From contig NZ_OY763930.1 of the NCBI RefSeq assembly GCF_963667685.1, positions 403,001-467,000 on the forward strand: 64,000 nucleotides of DNA. Direction: 5' to 3'. Below are positions 9,329 through 19,651 of this stretch, one piece after another (the stretch's first letter is position 1; every line of letters begins with the position of its first letter). The position numbers and the translations under genes are program-made. This DNA is from Maridesulfovibrio sp. Its GTDB lineage: Bacteria > Desulfobacterota > Desulfovibrionia > Desulfovibrionales > Desulfovibrionaceae. The notes below the pieces were generated by a model. It saw nothing but the letters and a program-made list of their open reading frames with translations, searched no databases and was not told where the DNA came from.

Positions 9329-10114
9329 CTAAAGTTTCAGCGGAGCTTCAACAATCAGGATCTTGCGCGGTCCCAACTCCGTATCGGGATTGGCCTTGAT
9401 GATAGCCTCAAGATTTTCGGGACTCAAAAGATCAACCTTGTTAACCCCGCTCTTGGTTGTGGCGTGGCAAAGCCAGACATGCCCTTTGCCGTCAGGAACA
9501 ATAACCCCTACATGGTAATGAAGCAGTTGGTAATTTTTGAACTTTATGGGCTTACTCATGGAAAAAAGATAAACCCGTCCCGGTATCATCTGTTTGAGAA
9601 CATCCGCCCATGCTGCACGGTCACTAAGCTCAAATCCGCGCAGACTCATACCGTTACTTTCTTCAATCACGGCAGTTTCGCCAAAAGGAAGAACCGCTCT
9701 GCGCTGTAACCCCTCTGTAAGGTTCAGAATAAGATCGTACCCAAAATCCCAATCCTGACCATAAGGAGAATCGGGACCACTGTCCCCCAGACGATCTAAC
9801 TTGGTATCGGAAAGATAAAAGTTACGCCCAAAAAAATAACGGGAAGCGGCTACCGTGAAACCGCTGCAATTCAAACCCGGCTTTTCCAGAATGGTTTCCG
9901 GATGGGCAAAAAGGGTAAAGTCTCCATTGTGATTGACTGCTGCATCCACCCGGTAAGGGATACCTTCAAAATAATTAAGAACATCAACTGGCCCACGGAG
10001 TTTCCGCGGTGCAGAACCCAAACCGTGAGGATCGGGTATACTGGTTTTAGCACATCCGGCAAAAATGACGGACAGCAAAAGAATAAACGCTACATAAATT
10101 TTTCTTGAAATCAT
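9329..10114 (-). CDS. Lipoprotein with an NlpC/P60-like cysteine peptidase pattern
   Basis: A 261-residue secreted protein. The N-terminus ([21 protein letters not shown]) is a lipoprotein signal with lipobox FAGC, so it should be anchored at Cys 21. A candidate catalytic Cys sits in LNCSGF near residue 105 and a His in YHVGVI near 200, in the order and spacing of NlpC/P60-type amidases. The family cuts peptidoglycan stem peptides; this role is inferred. The start ATG 10114 has GAGG 6 nt upstream and gives the signal peptide directly, while an upstream extension would bury it. The start lies 1 nt beyond the Kef stop codon, indicating translational coupling. Confidence 0.7.
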   Translation of the reverse strand: MISRKIYVAFILLLSVIFAGCAKTSIPDPHGLGSAPRKLRGPVDVLNYFEGIPYRVDAAVNHNGDFTLFAHPETILEKPGLNCSGFTVAASRYFFGRNFYLSDTKLDRLGDSGPDSPYGQDWDFGYDLILNLTEGLQRRAVLPFGETAVIEESNGMSLRGFELSDRAAWADVLKQMIPGRVYLFSMSKPIKFKNYQLLHYHVGVIVPDGKGHVWLCHATTKSGVNKVDLLSPENLEAIIKANPDTELGPRKILIVEAPLKL

Positions 10115-10115
10115 C

Positions 10116-12101
10116 CTAAACCTCATTAAGTTCGCATTGCGTGGACGTTGCAAGGCATCTGAAACTCTCGATATTTTGGCGCCCACCGAGAACACCTACA
10201 ATATCACCGGCCATAAATTTAAAAGTTGCGTCAGGATTCTGGATAAAATCATTTTCACGCAGAATTCCGGCCACTGAGACCCCGGTTACCGTGCGAATTT
10301 TACTTCCGGCCAGGGTTCTGCCTACAATCTCTGCTTTAGAATCAACCTCAACCCAATTCAGGTTGATAGACTCCGCAGCCCTGCTCAGTCTGGAAAGCTG
10401 GACAGCTTTGGGATAATTAAACTCCAAGTCAGTAGTATACCTTTCCCGACGCATGGAATCCATTACATTTTGAATATCTACCGCCGACATACAAAAATTG
10501 AACAGTGTCTGGCGGACCATCTCCAAGCCGGTCTCGAACTCCGGCATAATAATATGATGTGCTCCCAGCGCTCTGAGGACTTCCAGATGTTCCGGGTTGC
10601 GGGAAAGCGCAACCACCGGACATTGCGGAGCCATGTGGTAAACCTTCTCCAGCACGGAGGATGAACCGCGAACAGACGGTATGGTCATAAGAACCATGCG
10701 GGCATGGGATACGCGTGCGGCTTCGAGAACTATCTCCTGTCCGGCATCACCGTAAATTACAGCCCTCCCGGCTTCTGCGGCTTCTTCAACCTTGTTGGCA
10801 TTAAGCTCCACCACGACATGGGGGATATCAATCTCACGCAGAGACTCGGCAACATATGATCCGAAACGCCCGTATCCAAGAATGACAACATGACCGTCCA
10901 ACTCGCTTTCCGGCAGGTTTACAGTCTGCAAGGGATCAGTATTGCTGCGAGTTCGCAACAGAGAATATATAGGTCCGGTACAGGAAGCCATTACCGGAGT
11001 AAGCAGCATGGTCACAATACCGACACCCATGAAAAGAGGAAAATATTCTTTGGGAAATGAGCCGGATTCTGCTCCCTGCTGTAGAAGCAGGAAAGAAAGT
11101 TCACCGACCTGAAACATCCCGAACCCCAGAGCCAGCGGGATGATATTTCGATAACGGAAAAGCCGGGCCATGGCCCCGAAGACAAGGCCTTTACCAACAA
11201 GAATGGCCATAGCCAAAATTAAGATGGTCCCGATATGATCCCAGATATAAAAAGGATCAATGAGCATCCCTACTGACGCAAAAAAAATAAGACTGAAAAT
11301 ATCACGCAGGGGAAGTATATCGCTTAAAGCCTGATACGCGTAACGTGATTCACTGAGCACCATCCCGGCCACAAAAGCACCAAATGCGAACGAAAGCCCT
11401 AGAGAGTGGGTTGCGTAACCAACTCCCAGACCGATGGCACTGCATGTAAGCATAAACAGTTCACGTGAATTCCAACCGGCCACAATTCGCATGAATCTGG
11501 GGATAACCCGTGAACCGAGAATAAACATAGAAGCAAGAAAAAGTACAGTTTTTACACCGGCATAAGCTAATTCCTGCATGCCGAAGGACTCTGACCCCAA
11601 CTGCGGCATGATGATCAGCATAGGCACGATGGCAATATCCTGCACGACCAGCATTCCCAGCATAACTCTGCTGGAAAGGGTTCCGACCAATCCCTTGCTT
11701 TCAAGTGTCTTGAGTACAACCATGGTACTGGAAAGCGCGATAAAGGCCCCAAACCATGTTGACAGATGGGAATCCCAGCCCATGAACTGTCCGACAGCCC
11801 AGCCGAAAGTCATGGTCAGGACAATCTGCAATGGTGTACCGATCAAAGCCACATGCCGTACTGGTTTCAGTTCATTGATGGAAAATTCAATTCCAAGGGT
11901 GAACAGCAGCAAAGCCACGCCGATTTCAGCCAGCAACTCAATTTCATGCACTCCGGAGACAGTTATTCCCCCGGTATGCGGCCCTACCAGAACCCCGGCA
12001 ATAATATAACCAAGCAACAATGGCTGACGCAGCACACGGGCAATAAGAGCACCCAGCATGCCAGCCACAATAATAATTACCAGATCAGAAGCAATTCCCA
12101 C
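10116..12101 (-). CDS. CPA2-family cation:proton antiporter with RCK domain (KefB/YbaL-like)
   Basis: A 661-residue inner-membrane transporter. Residues 1-390 form about 12-13 hydrophobic helices of the Na+/H+ exchanger fold (for example [15 protein letters not shown] near 30). Residues 405-530 form a TrkA-N/RCK nucleotide-binding domain with the Rossmann motif [16 protein letters not shown] TrkA-C-like domain follows (about 575-655). Such proteins exchange K+ or Na+ for protons and are gated by bound nucleotide. No KefF/KefG ancillary subunit is adjacent, so a YbaL-like K+/H+ antiporter is as likely as KefB. It heads a run with the lipoprotein and ZupT genes and starts 14 nt after the DksA-like stop. 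Confidence 0.88.
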   Translation of the reverse strand: MGIASDLVIIIVAGMLGALIARVLRQPLLLGYIIAGVLVGPHTGGITVSGVHEIELLAEIGVALLLFTLGIEFSINELKPVRHVALIGTPLQIVLTMTFGWAVGQFMGWDSHLSTWFGAFIALSSTMVVLKTLESKGLVGTLSSRVMLGMLVVQDIAIVPMLIIMPQLGSESFGMQELAYAGVKTVLFLASMFILGSRVIPRFMRIVAGWNSRELFMLTCSAIGLGVGYATHSLGLSFAFGAFVAGMVLSESRYAYQALSDILPLRDIFSLIFFASVGMLIDPFYIWDHIGTILILAMAILVGKGLVFGAMARLFRYRNIIPLALGFGMFQVGELSFLLLQQGAESGSFPKEYFPLFMGVGIVTMLLTPVMASCTGPIYSLLRTRSNTDPLQTVNLPESELDGHVVILGYGRFGSYVAESLREIDIPHVVVELNANKVEEAAEAGRAVIYGDAGQEIVLEAARVSHARMVLMTIPSVRGSSSVLEKVYHMAPQCPVVALSRNPEHLEVLRALGAHHIIMPEFETGLEMVRQTLFNFCMSAVDIQNVMDSMRRERYTTDLEFNYPKAVQLSRLSRAAESINLNWVEVDSKAEIVGRTLAGSKIRTVTGVSVAGILRENDFIQNPDATFKFMAGDIVGVLGGRQNIESFRCLATSTQCELNEV

Positions 12102-12115
12102 AGTTAGTCTCCCGC

Positions 12116-12463
12116 TTATTCACCCAAATGCTCAGCACAATGCACACAGTACCTGCTCTCGGGCAACGCCAGCAGGCGAACGAGGGGAATATCTTCCCCA
12201 CACTCTTCACATTCACCGAAGAAAGAATCTCTTTTCAAACGATTCAGGGCATCTTCGAGATTAAGAATACGTTGCCGAGACTGCGCAATAGAACTTTTGT
12301 TAATTCCCTGATTAAGCATGGTATCAAGTCGGGAAAGCCTGCCGATGGCCGCATCAGGTTTGACGGGATCAACTGTTCCTTCCATCTCTTTTACCTGTTT
12401 TGTAAGATTAGCAATTTCAGTTTTAATTTTACTTATAAGTTTTTCTTTTTGTTTATCATTCAT
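12116..12463 (-). CDS. TraR/DksA-family zinc-finger protein
   Basis: A 115-residue protein with an N-terminal coiled coil (residues 1-75, Lys/Glu/Leu rich) and a C-terminal four-cysteine zinc finger: CEEC near 86 and CVHC near 106, spaced as in DksA. These proteins enter the RNA polymerase secondary channel and tune initiation with ppGpp. Here the coiled-coil tip lacks a clear DxxDxA motif, so it may be a DksA paralogue with another target. The start ATG 12463 is chosen over an ATG 12 nt upstream because the GGAGA between them is a good ribosome site for the inner one. It sits just before the Kef gene on the same strand. Confidence 0.82.
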   Translation of the reverse strand: MNDKQKEKLISKIKTEIANLTKQVKEMEGTVDPVKPDAAIGRLSRLDTMLNQGINKSSIAQSRQRILNLEDALNRLKRDSFFGECEECGEDIPLVRLLALPESRYCVHCAEHLGE

Positions 12464-12530
12464 AACTTTCTCCATAATCGCCAGATGTTAACCCTGCCCC
12501 GTTCTGCTTGCAAGATTAATTGAAAATAGG

Positions 12531-12567
12531 AATCCCCCTGGCGCACAAGGCTGTACCAAGGGGATTT
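12531..12567 (-). terminator. Terminator after the chemoreceptor gene
   Basis: On the minus strand AAATCCCCTTGG and CCAGGGGGATT arms pair around a GC-containing loop, 24 nt after the stop of the chemoreceptor gene. The downstream T-run is weak (TTCCTATTTTC), so it may be partly efficient. Confidence 0.6.
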
Positions 12568-12590
12568 TCAGATTATTATTAATAAAAATT

Positions 12591-14912
12591 CTATTTCGCG
12601 GGCTGAATATCCTCAATAACACGGTTCAATCTGGAGGCCATGCCTGCCAATTCCTGAACCGCCTTGGCCGACTCACCCATGACTTGTGATGCCTCAAGAG
12701 AGATTCTGCTTACATCCTCGGTGGCCCGGTTAATTTCCTCACTGGTTGCGGACTGCTGCTCAGCTGCAGTCGCAATAGCCCGGACCTGATCAGAAGCGTT
12801 CACTACCAACTTGACGATCTCAGCCAGAGTAAGACCTGATTCATTAGCCAATTCACTACTACGCTGGGCTGATTCAGCAGCATTTTCAGTCGCAGAAATA
12901 TTTTTCCTGGTCATATCCTGAATCTTGATGATGGCATTTCCAACCTCTTTAGTGGCAGACATGGTGTTTTCAGCCAGCTTGCGGACCTCATCGGCAACCA
13001 CTGCGAATCCACGTCCGGCCTCCCCGGCCCTTGCGGCTTCAATAGCGGCATTGAGCGCCAGCAGGTTGGTCTGATCGGCAATATCGTTAATCACACCGAG
13101 GACATGACCTATTTCAGTCGCTTCCACCCCAAGCTGTTCCATTGATTTTTTAAGAGCATCAGCCTGCGTACGTACCCCATCAGCAGATTCAATCATCTTC
13201 TGCACCAGTTCCTCACCATTCTGAGCCTTGCTACGTGCATTGTCGGCATCTTCAGCTGCTAACCCGGCATTCTGGGCAACTTCGAGTACAGTGGCATTCA
13301 TTTCTTCCATGGCGGTAGAAGTTTCAGCGATGCGGTCACGTTGTTCCTGAGCCCCGCTGTTGGACTGGTCAATCTGAGCGGAAAGTTCTTCCGCAGCGCT
13401 GGAAAGAGCGTGCGAAATCTGCTCCGCATCGGCAGCAGCGACAGTTATACGCTTATTTTGTTTCTCGATTTCCAGCCCCTGTTGCACGATATCAGTCATA
13501 TTAATTCCTATGGTAATGGAACCTAGAGGATTTCCATCCATATCGTGAAACGGGGTTGATGCCATTTTTATATTCCGCAAGTTTCCTTTATGGGTCCGGT
13601 ACTCGGCTTCAACTTCAACCAACTGCCGCTCACTGAGCGCTCTTTCAGATAAAGTCGGCTTTGAAGCATCCCCCCAAAAGAATTCACCTGCCAGGATTCC
13701 AGGCACTTCATCAGGAAGCAACGGACTTTCAATAAGTTCACACATTTTATCGTTGACCCAAATAACGGAGGCATCAGGACCCACAATGCCGCAAGGCACG
13801 GTCAGACCTTTAAGCACTCCTTCTGAAAAACCGAGCTTGTTCTTGAGCTCCGAGACCATGACACTAATCTGCTCTGCCAGAATTTCAAATTCATATCTGT
13901 ATGTTCCTTTCAGTTTAGCTTGTAGATTACCCCCGGCAACTTCCGTCGCGAATTCAAGTATGTTGTCCACCGGATTTAGAACAAGTTTCCTAATGATGAA
14001 CACCATCACTGCGCTTAACAAAAATACTACCACTGCCCCCCCTGCTAAAAGCACATTTCGCTGGTGGGTCGCCGCGGAAGTCAAGTCATCCTCATAGGCA
14101 CTGACTACAACTACCCAGCCTGTCTCGGGCATTGTTTTAAAAAACATGTATTTATTACGTCCTTCCCATTCATAGGCAAGTTCGCCTTCTTTTTTGGAAA
14201 GAGCGATTTGCGCGAAATCATACTCGGAAACATCTTTTAGATAGAGTTCCTTATTAAGAGCGTGGGCAATGACCCTGCCCTTATTATCCAGCATAAAGCA
14301 GTAGCCTTCTTTACCTATACGGAAAGGATCAATAAAATTGTTTGTATATTTCCCCCATTTTGGGAAAATACCAATACCGCCAACCACCTTTCCTGACGAA
14401 TCACGGATAGCGTGAGCAATGGCATAAATCATAATTCCGCCACCGCTCTTGGAGATAAGAATTTTATCTTCAATATAAAATTCGGTACCCGAAAGAATTT
14501 TTTTAACATATAAACGCGAAGAACGGTCCGCCCCGGTCATATCCTTACCCTTGGCATTATAACCGGCTACAACCTTACCCTCAGCATCAAATACAAAAGC
14601 CGCCCAATATGCATCGGAAGATTCTATGACCCCCTTCATCTGTTGTGCGGCAGGTGCGCTGTTACCTTTAATTAGAGCATCATGGGCCGGTTGACCATTT
14701 GCAATCAATTTTACAACGTCTGAAGTCTGACTAATGTATAGTTCAAGGGCTTTCTCAGACTGGTCAACCATGGAACTCATAGATTTCTTCTGTTCTGTAA
14801 ATACCGCATTGTAAGTACTGTCGGCCACCCACCAAACGGCAGTTGAAACTGTTAGAGTAATCAAAACAACAATAATAACCGCAACAACAAAATTAATACT
14901 TTTAACCCTCAT
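12591..14912 (-). CDS. Methyl-accepting chemotaxis protein (dCache - HAMP - PAS - MCP signal)
   Basis: A 773-residue transmembrane chemoreceptor. One membrane helix lies at residues 5-30 and a second near 290-312. Between them is a periplasmic double-Cache-like sensor (segments such as [11 protein letters not shown] and [16 protein letters not shown]). A HAMP follows (about 315-370), then a PAS-like segment (VIWVNDKM, 395-510), and the MCP signalling domain (560-773) with the hairpin tip [20 protein letters not shown]. It should signal through CheA/CheW to the flagellar motor; the ligand is unknown. ATG 14912 is chosen because GGAAGAG precedes it, rather than an ATG 18 nt upstream. It is a single-gene unit. 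Confidence 0.93.
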   Translation of the reverse strand: MRVKSINFVVAVIIVVLITLTVSTAVWWVADSTYNAVFTEQKKSMSSMVDQSEKALELYISQTSDVVKLIANGQPAHDALIKGNSAPAAQQMKGVIESSDAYWAAFVFDAEGKVVAGYNAKGKDMTGADRSSRLYVKKILSGTEFYIEDKILISKSGGGIMIYAIAHAIRDSSGKVVGGIGIFPKWGKYTNNFIDPFRIGKEGYCFMLDNKGRVIAHALNKELYLKDVSEYDFAQIALSKKEGELAYEWEGRNKYMFFKTMPETGWVVVVSAYEDDLTSAATHQRNVLLAGGAVVVFLLSAVMVFIIRKLVLNPVDNILEFATEVAGGNLQAKLKGTYRYEFEILAEQISVMVSELKNKLGFSEGVLKGLTVPCGIVGPDASVIWVNDKMCELIESPLLPDEVPGILAGEFFWGDASKPTLSERALSERQLVEVEAEYRTHKGNLRNIKMASTPFHDMDGNPLGSITIGINMTDIVQQGLEIEKQNKRITVAAADAEQISHALSSAAEELSAQIDQSNSGAQEQRDRIAETSTAMEEMNATVLEVAQNAGLAAEDADNARSKAQNGEELVQKMIESADGVRTQADALKKSMEQLGVEATEIGHVLGVINDIADQTNLLALNAAIEAARAGEAGRGFAVVADEVRKLAENTMSATKEVGNAIIKIQDMTRKNISATENAAESAQRSSELANESGLTLAEIVKLVVNASDQVRAIATAAEQQSATSEEINRATEDVSRISLEASQVMGESAKAVQELAGMASRLNRVIEDIQPAK

Positions 14913-15156
14913 AAATACTCTTCCCGGCATTAAAGGTTAATGAAAAGCACTCTCTACATATCTTTATTAGCAGCCAATTGATTTCTAGCATAACCTCTGT
15001 GCAACATACAATCAGTAATCCATTGTAAAATGTTTCACACCAATTACACCAGGTCGATTCGAAATTACCCATCCTCACTCAAATATTGCCTGAGAACGTT
15101 TTTTCTGCCACAAGTGGAAAACGCAAAAGCGAATAGCAACCAAAGAGGTAATAAAT

Positions 15157-16839
15157 ATGAGCAACGAACCTGATAAGATCATATATTCCATGGTCCGGGT
15201 AAGTAAGTACTACGACAAGAAACCCATTCTTAAAGATATTTCCCTATCATATTTTTATGGAGCGAAAATTGGAGTGCTGGGCCTGAACGGTTCCGGTAAG
15301 AGTTCGCTTCTGAAAATTCTGGCCGGTGTTGATGAAAGCTTTGAGGGCGAAACCCATATTTCCCCCGGCTATACCATCGGTTATCTTGAACAGGAACCGC
15401 TGGTTGATGAAACTCGTACCGTTCGCGAGGTAGTGGAAGAAGGTGCAGCGGATGTAGTGGCTCTCGTCAATGAATTCAACGAGATCAATGCCCAATTCGC
15501 AGAACCTATGGAACCGGACGAAATGGACGCCCTGCTTGACCGTCAGGCCAAAGTGCAGGAAAAAATGGATGCCTGCGGAGCCTGGGACCTCGACTCCAGA
15601 CTTGAAATGGCCATGGACGCCCTGCGCTGCCCCCCCGGAGATACCCCTGTTTCCGTTATTTCCGGAGGTGAAAAACGCCGCGTTGCGCTTTGCCGTCTGC
15701 TGCTTCAGGAACCGGACATCCTGCTTCTTGACGAACCCACCAACCACCTTGACGCTGAATCCGTTGCATGGTTGGAAAGACACCTCCAGAACTATGCCGG
15801 AACAATCATAGCTGTTACTCACGACCGTTACTTCCTTGATAATGTAGCCGGATGGATTCTGGAACTCGATCGAGGCCGGGGCATTCCCTGGAAAGGAAAC
15901 TACTCTTCATGGCTGGAGCAGAAAGAAAAACGGCTGGCCAACGAGGCAAAGTCTGATGACAAACGCCGTAAGACCCTCGCCCGAGAGCTGGAATGGATAC
16001 GCATGTCCCCCAAGGGCAGACGTTCCAAAAGCAAGGCCCGTATCAGCGCATACGAATCCCTCGCCAACCAGCAGTCCGATGAATACTCACGCAATCTGGA
16101 ACTTTACATCCCGCCGGGACCGCGCCTCGGAAAACAGGTAATCGAATTCAAAGGCGTGCATAAACAGGCCGGGGACAAGCTGCTTCTTGAAGATGCCAGC
16201 TTCATGATCCCCGCAGGTGCAATTGTAGGTATTATCGGTCCCAACGGAGCCGGTAAAACCACAATGTTTAAGATGATCAGTGGTCAGGAACAGCCGGATC
16301 AGGGTGAAGTCATTGTCGGTGAAACCGTACAGGTAACTCACGTTGACCAGCATCGCGACGCCCTTGACCCTGAGAAGTCAGTTTATGATGTAATTTCAGG
16401 CGGCAATGAATTCGTCAAACTCGGTGACCGTGAAATCAACGCCCGTGCCTATGTCGGCAAATTCAACCTGACCGGTTCCGAACAGCAGAAAAAATGCAAG
16501 GTTCTCTCCGGTGGTGAACGCAACAGGGTCCATCTTGCGCTCATGCTTCAAGAAGGCGGCAACGTGCTCCTGCTTGACGAACCCACCAACGACCTTGACG
16601 TCAACACCATGCGTGCCCTCGAAGAAGGGCTGAACAACTTCGGCGGCTGCGTACTGGTTGTTTCTCATGATCGCTGGTTCCTCGACCGCATCGCGACCCA
16701 CATTCTCGCATTTGAGGGTGATTCCTCAGTCTACTGGTATGAAGGATCATACTCAGAGTATGAAGAAGACCGCAAAAAGAGACTGGGCAAAGATGCTGAC
16801 CAGCCCCACCGCATCAAATACAGAAGACTCACCAGATAA
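15157..16839 (+). CDS. ettA: Energy-dependent translational throttle protein EttA (ABC-F ATPase)
   Basis: A 560-residue soluble protein with two ABC ATPase domains in tandem and no membrane segment. Walker A motifs are GLNGSGKS near residue 43 and GPNGAGKT near 360. ABC signature ISGGEKRR is near 167 and LSGGERNR near 450, with Walker B LLLDEPTNHLD and LLLDEPTNDLD. The linker holds the basic arm (KGRRSKSKARISAYE) typical of EttA. E. coli EttA has nearly the same length (555). It binds the ribosomal E site and gates entry into the elongation cycle according to the ATP/ADP ratio. The ribosome site is AGAGGT. It is monocistronic, ending in a strong terminator. Confidence 0.95.
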   Translation: MSNEPDKIIYSMVRVSKYYDKKPILKDISLSYFYGAKIGVLGLNGSGKSSLLKILAGVDESFEGETHISPGYTIGYLEQEPLVDETRTVREVVEEGAADVVALVNEFNEINAQFAEPMEPDEMDALLDRQAKVQEKMDACGAWDLDSRLEMAMDALRCPPGDTPVSVISGGEKRRVALCRLLLQEPDILLLDEPTNHLDAESVAWLERHLQNYAGTIIAVTHDRYFLDNVAGWILELDRGRGIPWKGNYSSWLEQKEKRLANEAKSDDKRRKTLARELEWIRMSPKGRRSKSKARISAYESLANQQSDEYSRNLELYIPPGPRLGKQVIEFKGVHKQAGDKLLLEDASFMIPAGAIVGIIGPNGAGKTTMFKMISGQEQPDQGEVIVGETVQVTHVDQHRDALDPEKSVYDVISGGNEFVKLGDREINARAYVGKFNLTGSEQQKKCKVLSGGERNRVHLALMLQEGGNVLLLDEPTNDLDVNTMRALEEGLNNFGGCVLVVSHDRWFLDRIATHILAFEGDSSVYWYEGSYSEYEEDRKKRLGKDADQPHRIKYRRLTR

Positions 16840-16877
16840 AAAAAAGGGGAAGAAAGCATGCTTTCTTCCCCTTTTTT
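16838..16877. terminator. Bidirectional terminator between ettA and the diguanylate cyclase
   Basis: AAAAGGGGAAGAAAGCATG and its complement form a nearly perfect hairpin with A-rich and T-rich sides. It directly follows the ettA stop and precedes, on the other strand, the end of the diguanylate cyclase gene. Confidence 0.92.
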
Positions 16878-16890
16878 ACTCACAACAAAT

Positions 16891-18030
16891 TTATATTTTC
16901 CGGACCGCCGGCTTAACAACCCTGAACATGGCCGGGCAGACCTGGTTACGCCCACAGGCTTTAGCGCGATATAACTGCTCATCAGCATCCTGCAACAAAG
17001 AGGCGAAATCTTCATGTTCACGCAATTCTGCAACACCGAGACTTACTGATGATGGCAGGTAGGACTCATCAACTTTAAACATCCGCTCCCGGACACATAT
17101 ACGCAACCTTTCCGCCACCTTTATCCCATCGTAGAGGGTTGAATGGGGCAGGACTACCACAAATTCTTCGCCGCCAAGCCGCCCGAAATAGTCAACTTCA
17201 CGCAGAACATCTGAACAACGTCTCGCTGTTTCTTTAAGAACCTCGTCACCGACATGATGCCCGTACTCATCGTTGATCTTCTTGAAATGGTCAATATCCA
17301 TGACCAGCACAGCCAGCTTGCTGTCAAATCGCCGTGCTGACTTAAACAGGCCTACTCCGGCCTCAAGGACTTTTCGCCTGCTGCATACTCCGGTGAGCTC
17401 GTCAAACTCCACCAGTCGTTTTAAATTCTGAATAGCTGCATACTCCCTGCGCAAAGACCTGCCGAAAGTATATAGAAAGAAGCAGCCGAATACATTGGCA
17501 AGTAAAATGTATATCGCGGAATTCACAAATGTACCGGACGAGGTGGGCACGACAACGGATAATGAACAGAGATAAACAAAGGAACCGCATACAGCGGCGA
17601 TGAACGGCGGAATTGCCCGCGGAGACAGAAGAATATAATAGGCCAAAACGATGAATACCGCAGTCGGTACGCTGAGTGTTCCGATATCAAAAGCCTTCAC
17701 AAGCAATTCAACTGATTCCGAAATCAAACCAAAAAGCATTGCTACTGCCATTACTGCGTATTGTACCGTTAACCGGACTTTATCAGTCAGGAGCAGAATC
17801 AATGCAAGAACACTCAATAGACAAGGAACAATCTTGCCCAGCAAAACAATATGGAACCCGGTTCCTGGACCGAGGACCACATAGTCACTATAAAGACTGG
17901 ACAAGACAACTAAAATCGTTACGAAATATACAAAAAGGAGTCTGAACCGTACAGAAGGCCATTTATCCCTCTGAAAAGACTCCTCAAGGATGCTGTCTTT
18001 AAACTCACCCCAAAAACTAAGCTTAGCCAC
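16891..18030 (-). CDS. Membrane-bound GGDEF diguanylate cyclase
   Basis: About 379 residues. The N-terminal half contains six hydrophobic helices (an unclassified membrane sensor). The C-terminal 165 residues are a GGDEF domain with MDIDHFKKINDEYGH (substrate and metal site) and the active-site motif GGEEF within RLGGEEFVVVLP. No RxxD inhibitory site is visible four residues before GGEEF, so product inhibition may be absent. It should make c-di-GMP from two GTP. The start is uncertain. I prefer GTG 18030 because a GGGGGG run precedes it and a promoter-like pair lies just upstream inside the longer reading frame; ATG 18069 or TTG 18087 are alternatives with no ribosome site. The PilZ protein at 54611 is a possible receptor. 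Confidence 0.88.
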   Translation of the reverse strand: MAKLSFWGEFKDSILEESFQRDKWPSVRFRLLFVYFVTILVVLSSLYSDYVVLGPGTGFHIVLLGKIVPCLLSVLALILLLTDKVRLTVQYAVMAVAMLFGLISESVELLVKAFDIGTLSVPTAVFIVLAYYILLSPRAIPPFIAAVCGSFVYLCSLSVVVPTSSGTFVNSAIYILLANVFGCFFLYTFGRSLRREYAAIQNLKRLVEFDELTGVCSRRKVLEAGVGLFKSARRFDSKLAVLVMDIDHFKKINDEYGHHVGDEVLKETARRCSDVLREVDYFGRLGGEEFVVVLPHSTLYDGIKVAERLRICVRERMFKVDESYLPSSVSLGVAELREHEDFASLLQDADEQLYRAKACGRNQVCPAMFRVVKPAVRKI

Positions 18031-18058
18031 GTTCCCCCCGAGATAAAAACGAGGAGCA

Positions 18059-18087
18059 GATGTACCCATGAAAACGTTTTGAGTCAA
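18059..18087 (-). promoter_or_regulatory. Possible sigma-70 promoter of the diguanylate cyclase gene
   Basis: TTGACT (18087-18082), a 17-nt spacer and TACATC (18064-18059) on the minus strand. The -10 element is only a partial match. If real, transcription starts about 20 nt before the GTG 18030 start. Confidence 0.35.
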
Positions 18088-18144
18088 GCTTTACAGCATT
18101 TCACACTAAGTAAGTATATTTTTTAAAATTAATTTTGAAACAAT

Positions 18145-18768
18145 CTAGAACTCGATTTTTGAAATAAGACCATCAACAAATAATATGGAAATTTTAAGAT
18201 TCTCACCGCCACTACATGGAACAATCGACGTCCACGTTTCTAAAATATTCTCACCCTGCCTCTTGTAACATTCATTAATCCATTGATATCTGGAAACCAA
18301 CTTCATTTTAGAAAAGTATTTGCCTAAAGATTCATCGCATGCATTCGGCAAACCGAGACATGATCGCCAGAGAAAAAGGCTCCCGGCCAGAATCCGCCAA
18401 TCAACTCCCGATGGCAGATCTCCATCATAAACACCGGCAGCCATGGGTATATAAACTTCGTTTCCTTCAGAGAAAATATGTTTCTGCACAGGCAGACCAT
18501 CACAGACAATCTCGGCAGAATGTAATTTGAACGGAGAGACATGCCCGAAGTATGCGGCATTAAATTTACCGCCATCCAATTCAAAATCTATAACCAGTTG
18601 CGGGATACGCCCCCTCTCCTGACGAAGATCCATGCGGCAGAAACGAAGCGTCCCGAAACCGGAAGAAAAAGCGATCTCTCCATCAAAGCCGTCTGGATCA
18701 AGCAAAAGGGCCAGCAGATAAAGAGCTGGCGTTTCAAAATCTGGCAGGGAAACTTCTCCGGCTGACAT
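18145..18768 (-). CDS. Hypothetical protein, 207 residues
   Basis: No family recognised. The protein begins MSAGEVSLPDFETPAL, is soluble (no signal peptide or membrane helix), and is a mixture of beta-rich segments (FDGEIAFSSGFGTLRF, GKFNAAYFGHVSPF) and short helices, with a Trp/Cys-containing middle (WRILAGSLFLWRSCLGLPN). It ends ISILFVDGLISKIEF, which looks like a beta-hairpin. It lies 28 nt downstream of the solute-binding protein gene and 114 nt upstream of the diguanylate cyclase start, all on the minus strand, so these may be co-transcribed. No function is proposed. Confidence 0.6.
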   Translation of the reverse strand: MSAGEVSLPDFETPALYLLALLLDPDGFDGEIAFSSGFGTLRFCRMDLRQERGRIPQLVIDFELDGGKFNAAYFGHVSPFKLHSAEIVCDGLPVQKHIFSEGNEVYIPMAAGVYDGDLPSGVDWRILAGSLFLWRSCLGLPNACDESLGKYFSKMKLVSRYQWINECYKRQGENILETWTSIVPCSGGENLKISILFVDGLISKIEF

Positions 18769-18795
18769 ACACCAACCCCTTCTCAGATATCAGTT

Positions 18796-19542
18796 TTAAT
18801 TATTGCAGGACTTTTCATACTTTACTTTACGCAGACCTTCATTAAGAATCCTGGAATAATAAAGTCCCTGCTTATCATTCCTGAAAGCAACATACAGCTC
18901 ATTCACCCCGAATGCGCGCGGCTCAATCTGGACCGTGTCACTGTATTGGCCTATATCCTTATCAGTTGAGGCTAAATATCCATATACCAGAGGATCAATT
19001 ACAGCACAGTCAATTCTCCCCTTCATGACCTTCATAATATTACTTTTATCCGTCGGAGCAAAATCAGCATTAATTGTACCATTACCCACAGCTTCATCAA
19101 GCTCTGGAGTGTTCACGTATCCGGCAACAAAACCCACCTGCAGGGCTGCAAGATCATCAACACTCTCCCACGAAATAGGCTTATCCTTACGCTCCAGCAA
19201 ACTAACAGGGCTGCAACCGTAACTTTCTGAAAAAATGTAGCGCTTGACTCGTTCTTGGGAATAATATTCAGGAAAATAACCGACGATCTTATGATTTGTA
19301 TCAACCATGCGCATGGTCCTTTTCCACGGCATGAACAGAATTTTCAATTCATAACCCATGGCTGCAAAAGCCTTGCGGATAATCTGGGCGCTGCTTCCTT
19401 CATCAGGAAGATTTTTACCCACATAGGGTGGCCATTCAAGCGAAGCCAGATAAACGGGTTGTCCGGCATAAGCTTTACCAGCTGCATTAATGCTCAAAAG
19501 CAGAAATATTAAAATTAATATTCTTATATGCCGGAATAGCAT
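18796..19542 (-). CDS. Periplasmic solute-binding protein, family 3 (SBP_bac_3)
   Basis: A 248-residue exported protein. A signal peptide (hydrophobic core LILIFLLLSINAAG, cleavage near AYA-GQ) is followed by a type II periplasmic binding fold: YLASLEWPPYVGKNLPDEG (ligand pocket start), GYELKILFMPWKRT, and IDCAVIDPLVYGYL. No ABC permease or ATPase gene is adjacent. Such orphan SBP-3 proteins often serve as sensors or are related to polar amino acid binding; the ligand is unknown. ATG 19542 is chosen because it places the signal peptide at the N-terminus; a TTG 45 nt upstream is less likely. It leads an apparent three-gene minus-strand run. Confidence 0.78.
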   Translation of the reverse strand: MLFRHIRILILIFLLLSINAAGKAYAGQPVYLASLEWPPYVGKNLPDEGSSAQIIRKAFAAMGYELKILFMPWKRTMRMVDTNHKIVGYFPEYYSQERVKRYIFSESYGCSPVSLLERKDKPISWESVDDLAALQVGFVAGYVNTPELDEAVGNGTINADFAPTDKSNIMKVMKGRIDCAVIDPLVYGYLASTDKDIGQYSDTVQIEPRAFGVNELYVAFRNDKQGLYYSRILNEGLRKVKYEKSCNN

Positions 19543-19611
19543 GTATGTACCCCATATATTTATTTGCTTTAATATGAACTTTTTCAACTAGCCGGGCAAG
19601 GGGTATTCCTC

Positions 19612-19651
19612 AAAAAAAAGAAAATGTGGTACGCCATGCGTACCACATTTT
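19612..19651 (-). terminator. Rho-independent terminator of the structured RNA
   Basis: Minus strand: a perfect 14-bp hairpin (AAAATGTGGTACGC and its complement, 3-nt loop), then C and eight T (19619-19612). Confidence 0.93.

Noticed and set aside
12591..14912. Additional plus-strand genes under the chemoreceptor and other long genes
   Set aside because: They are antisense shadows without ribosome sites or family features.
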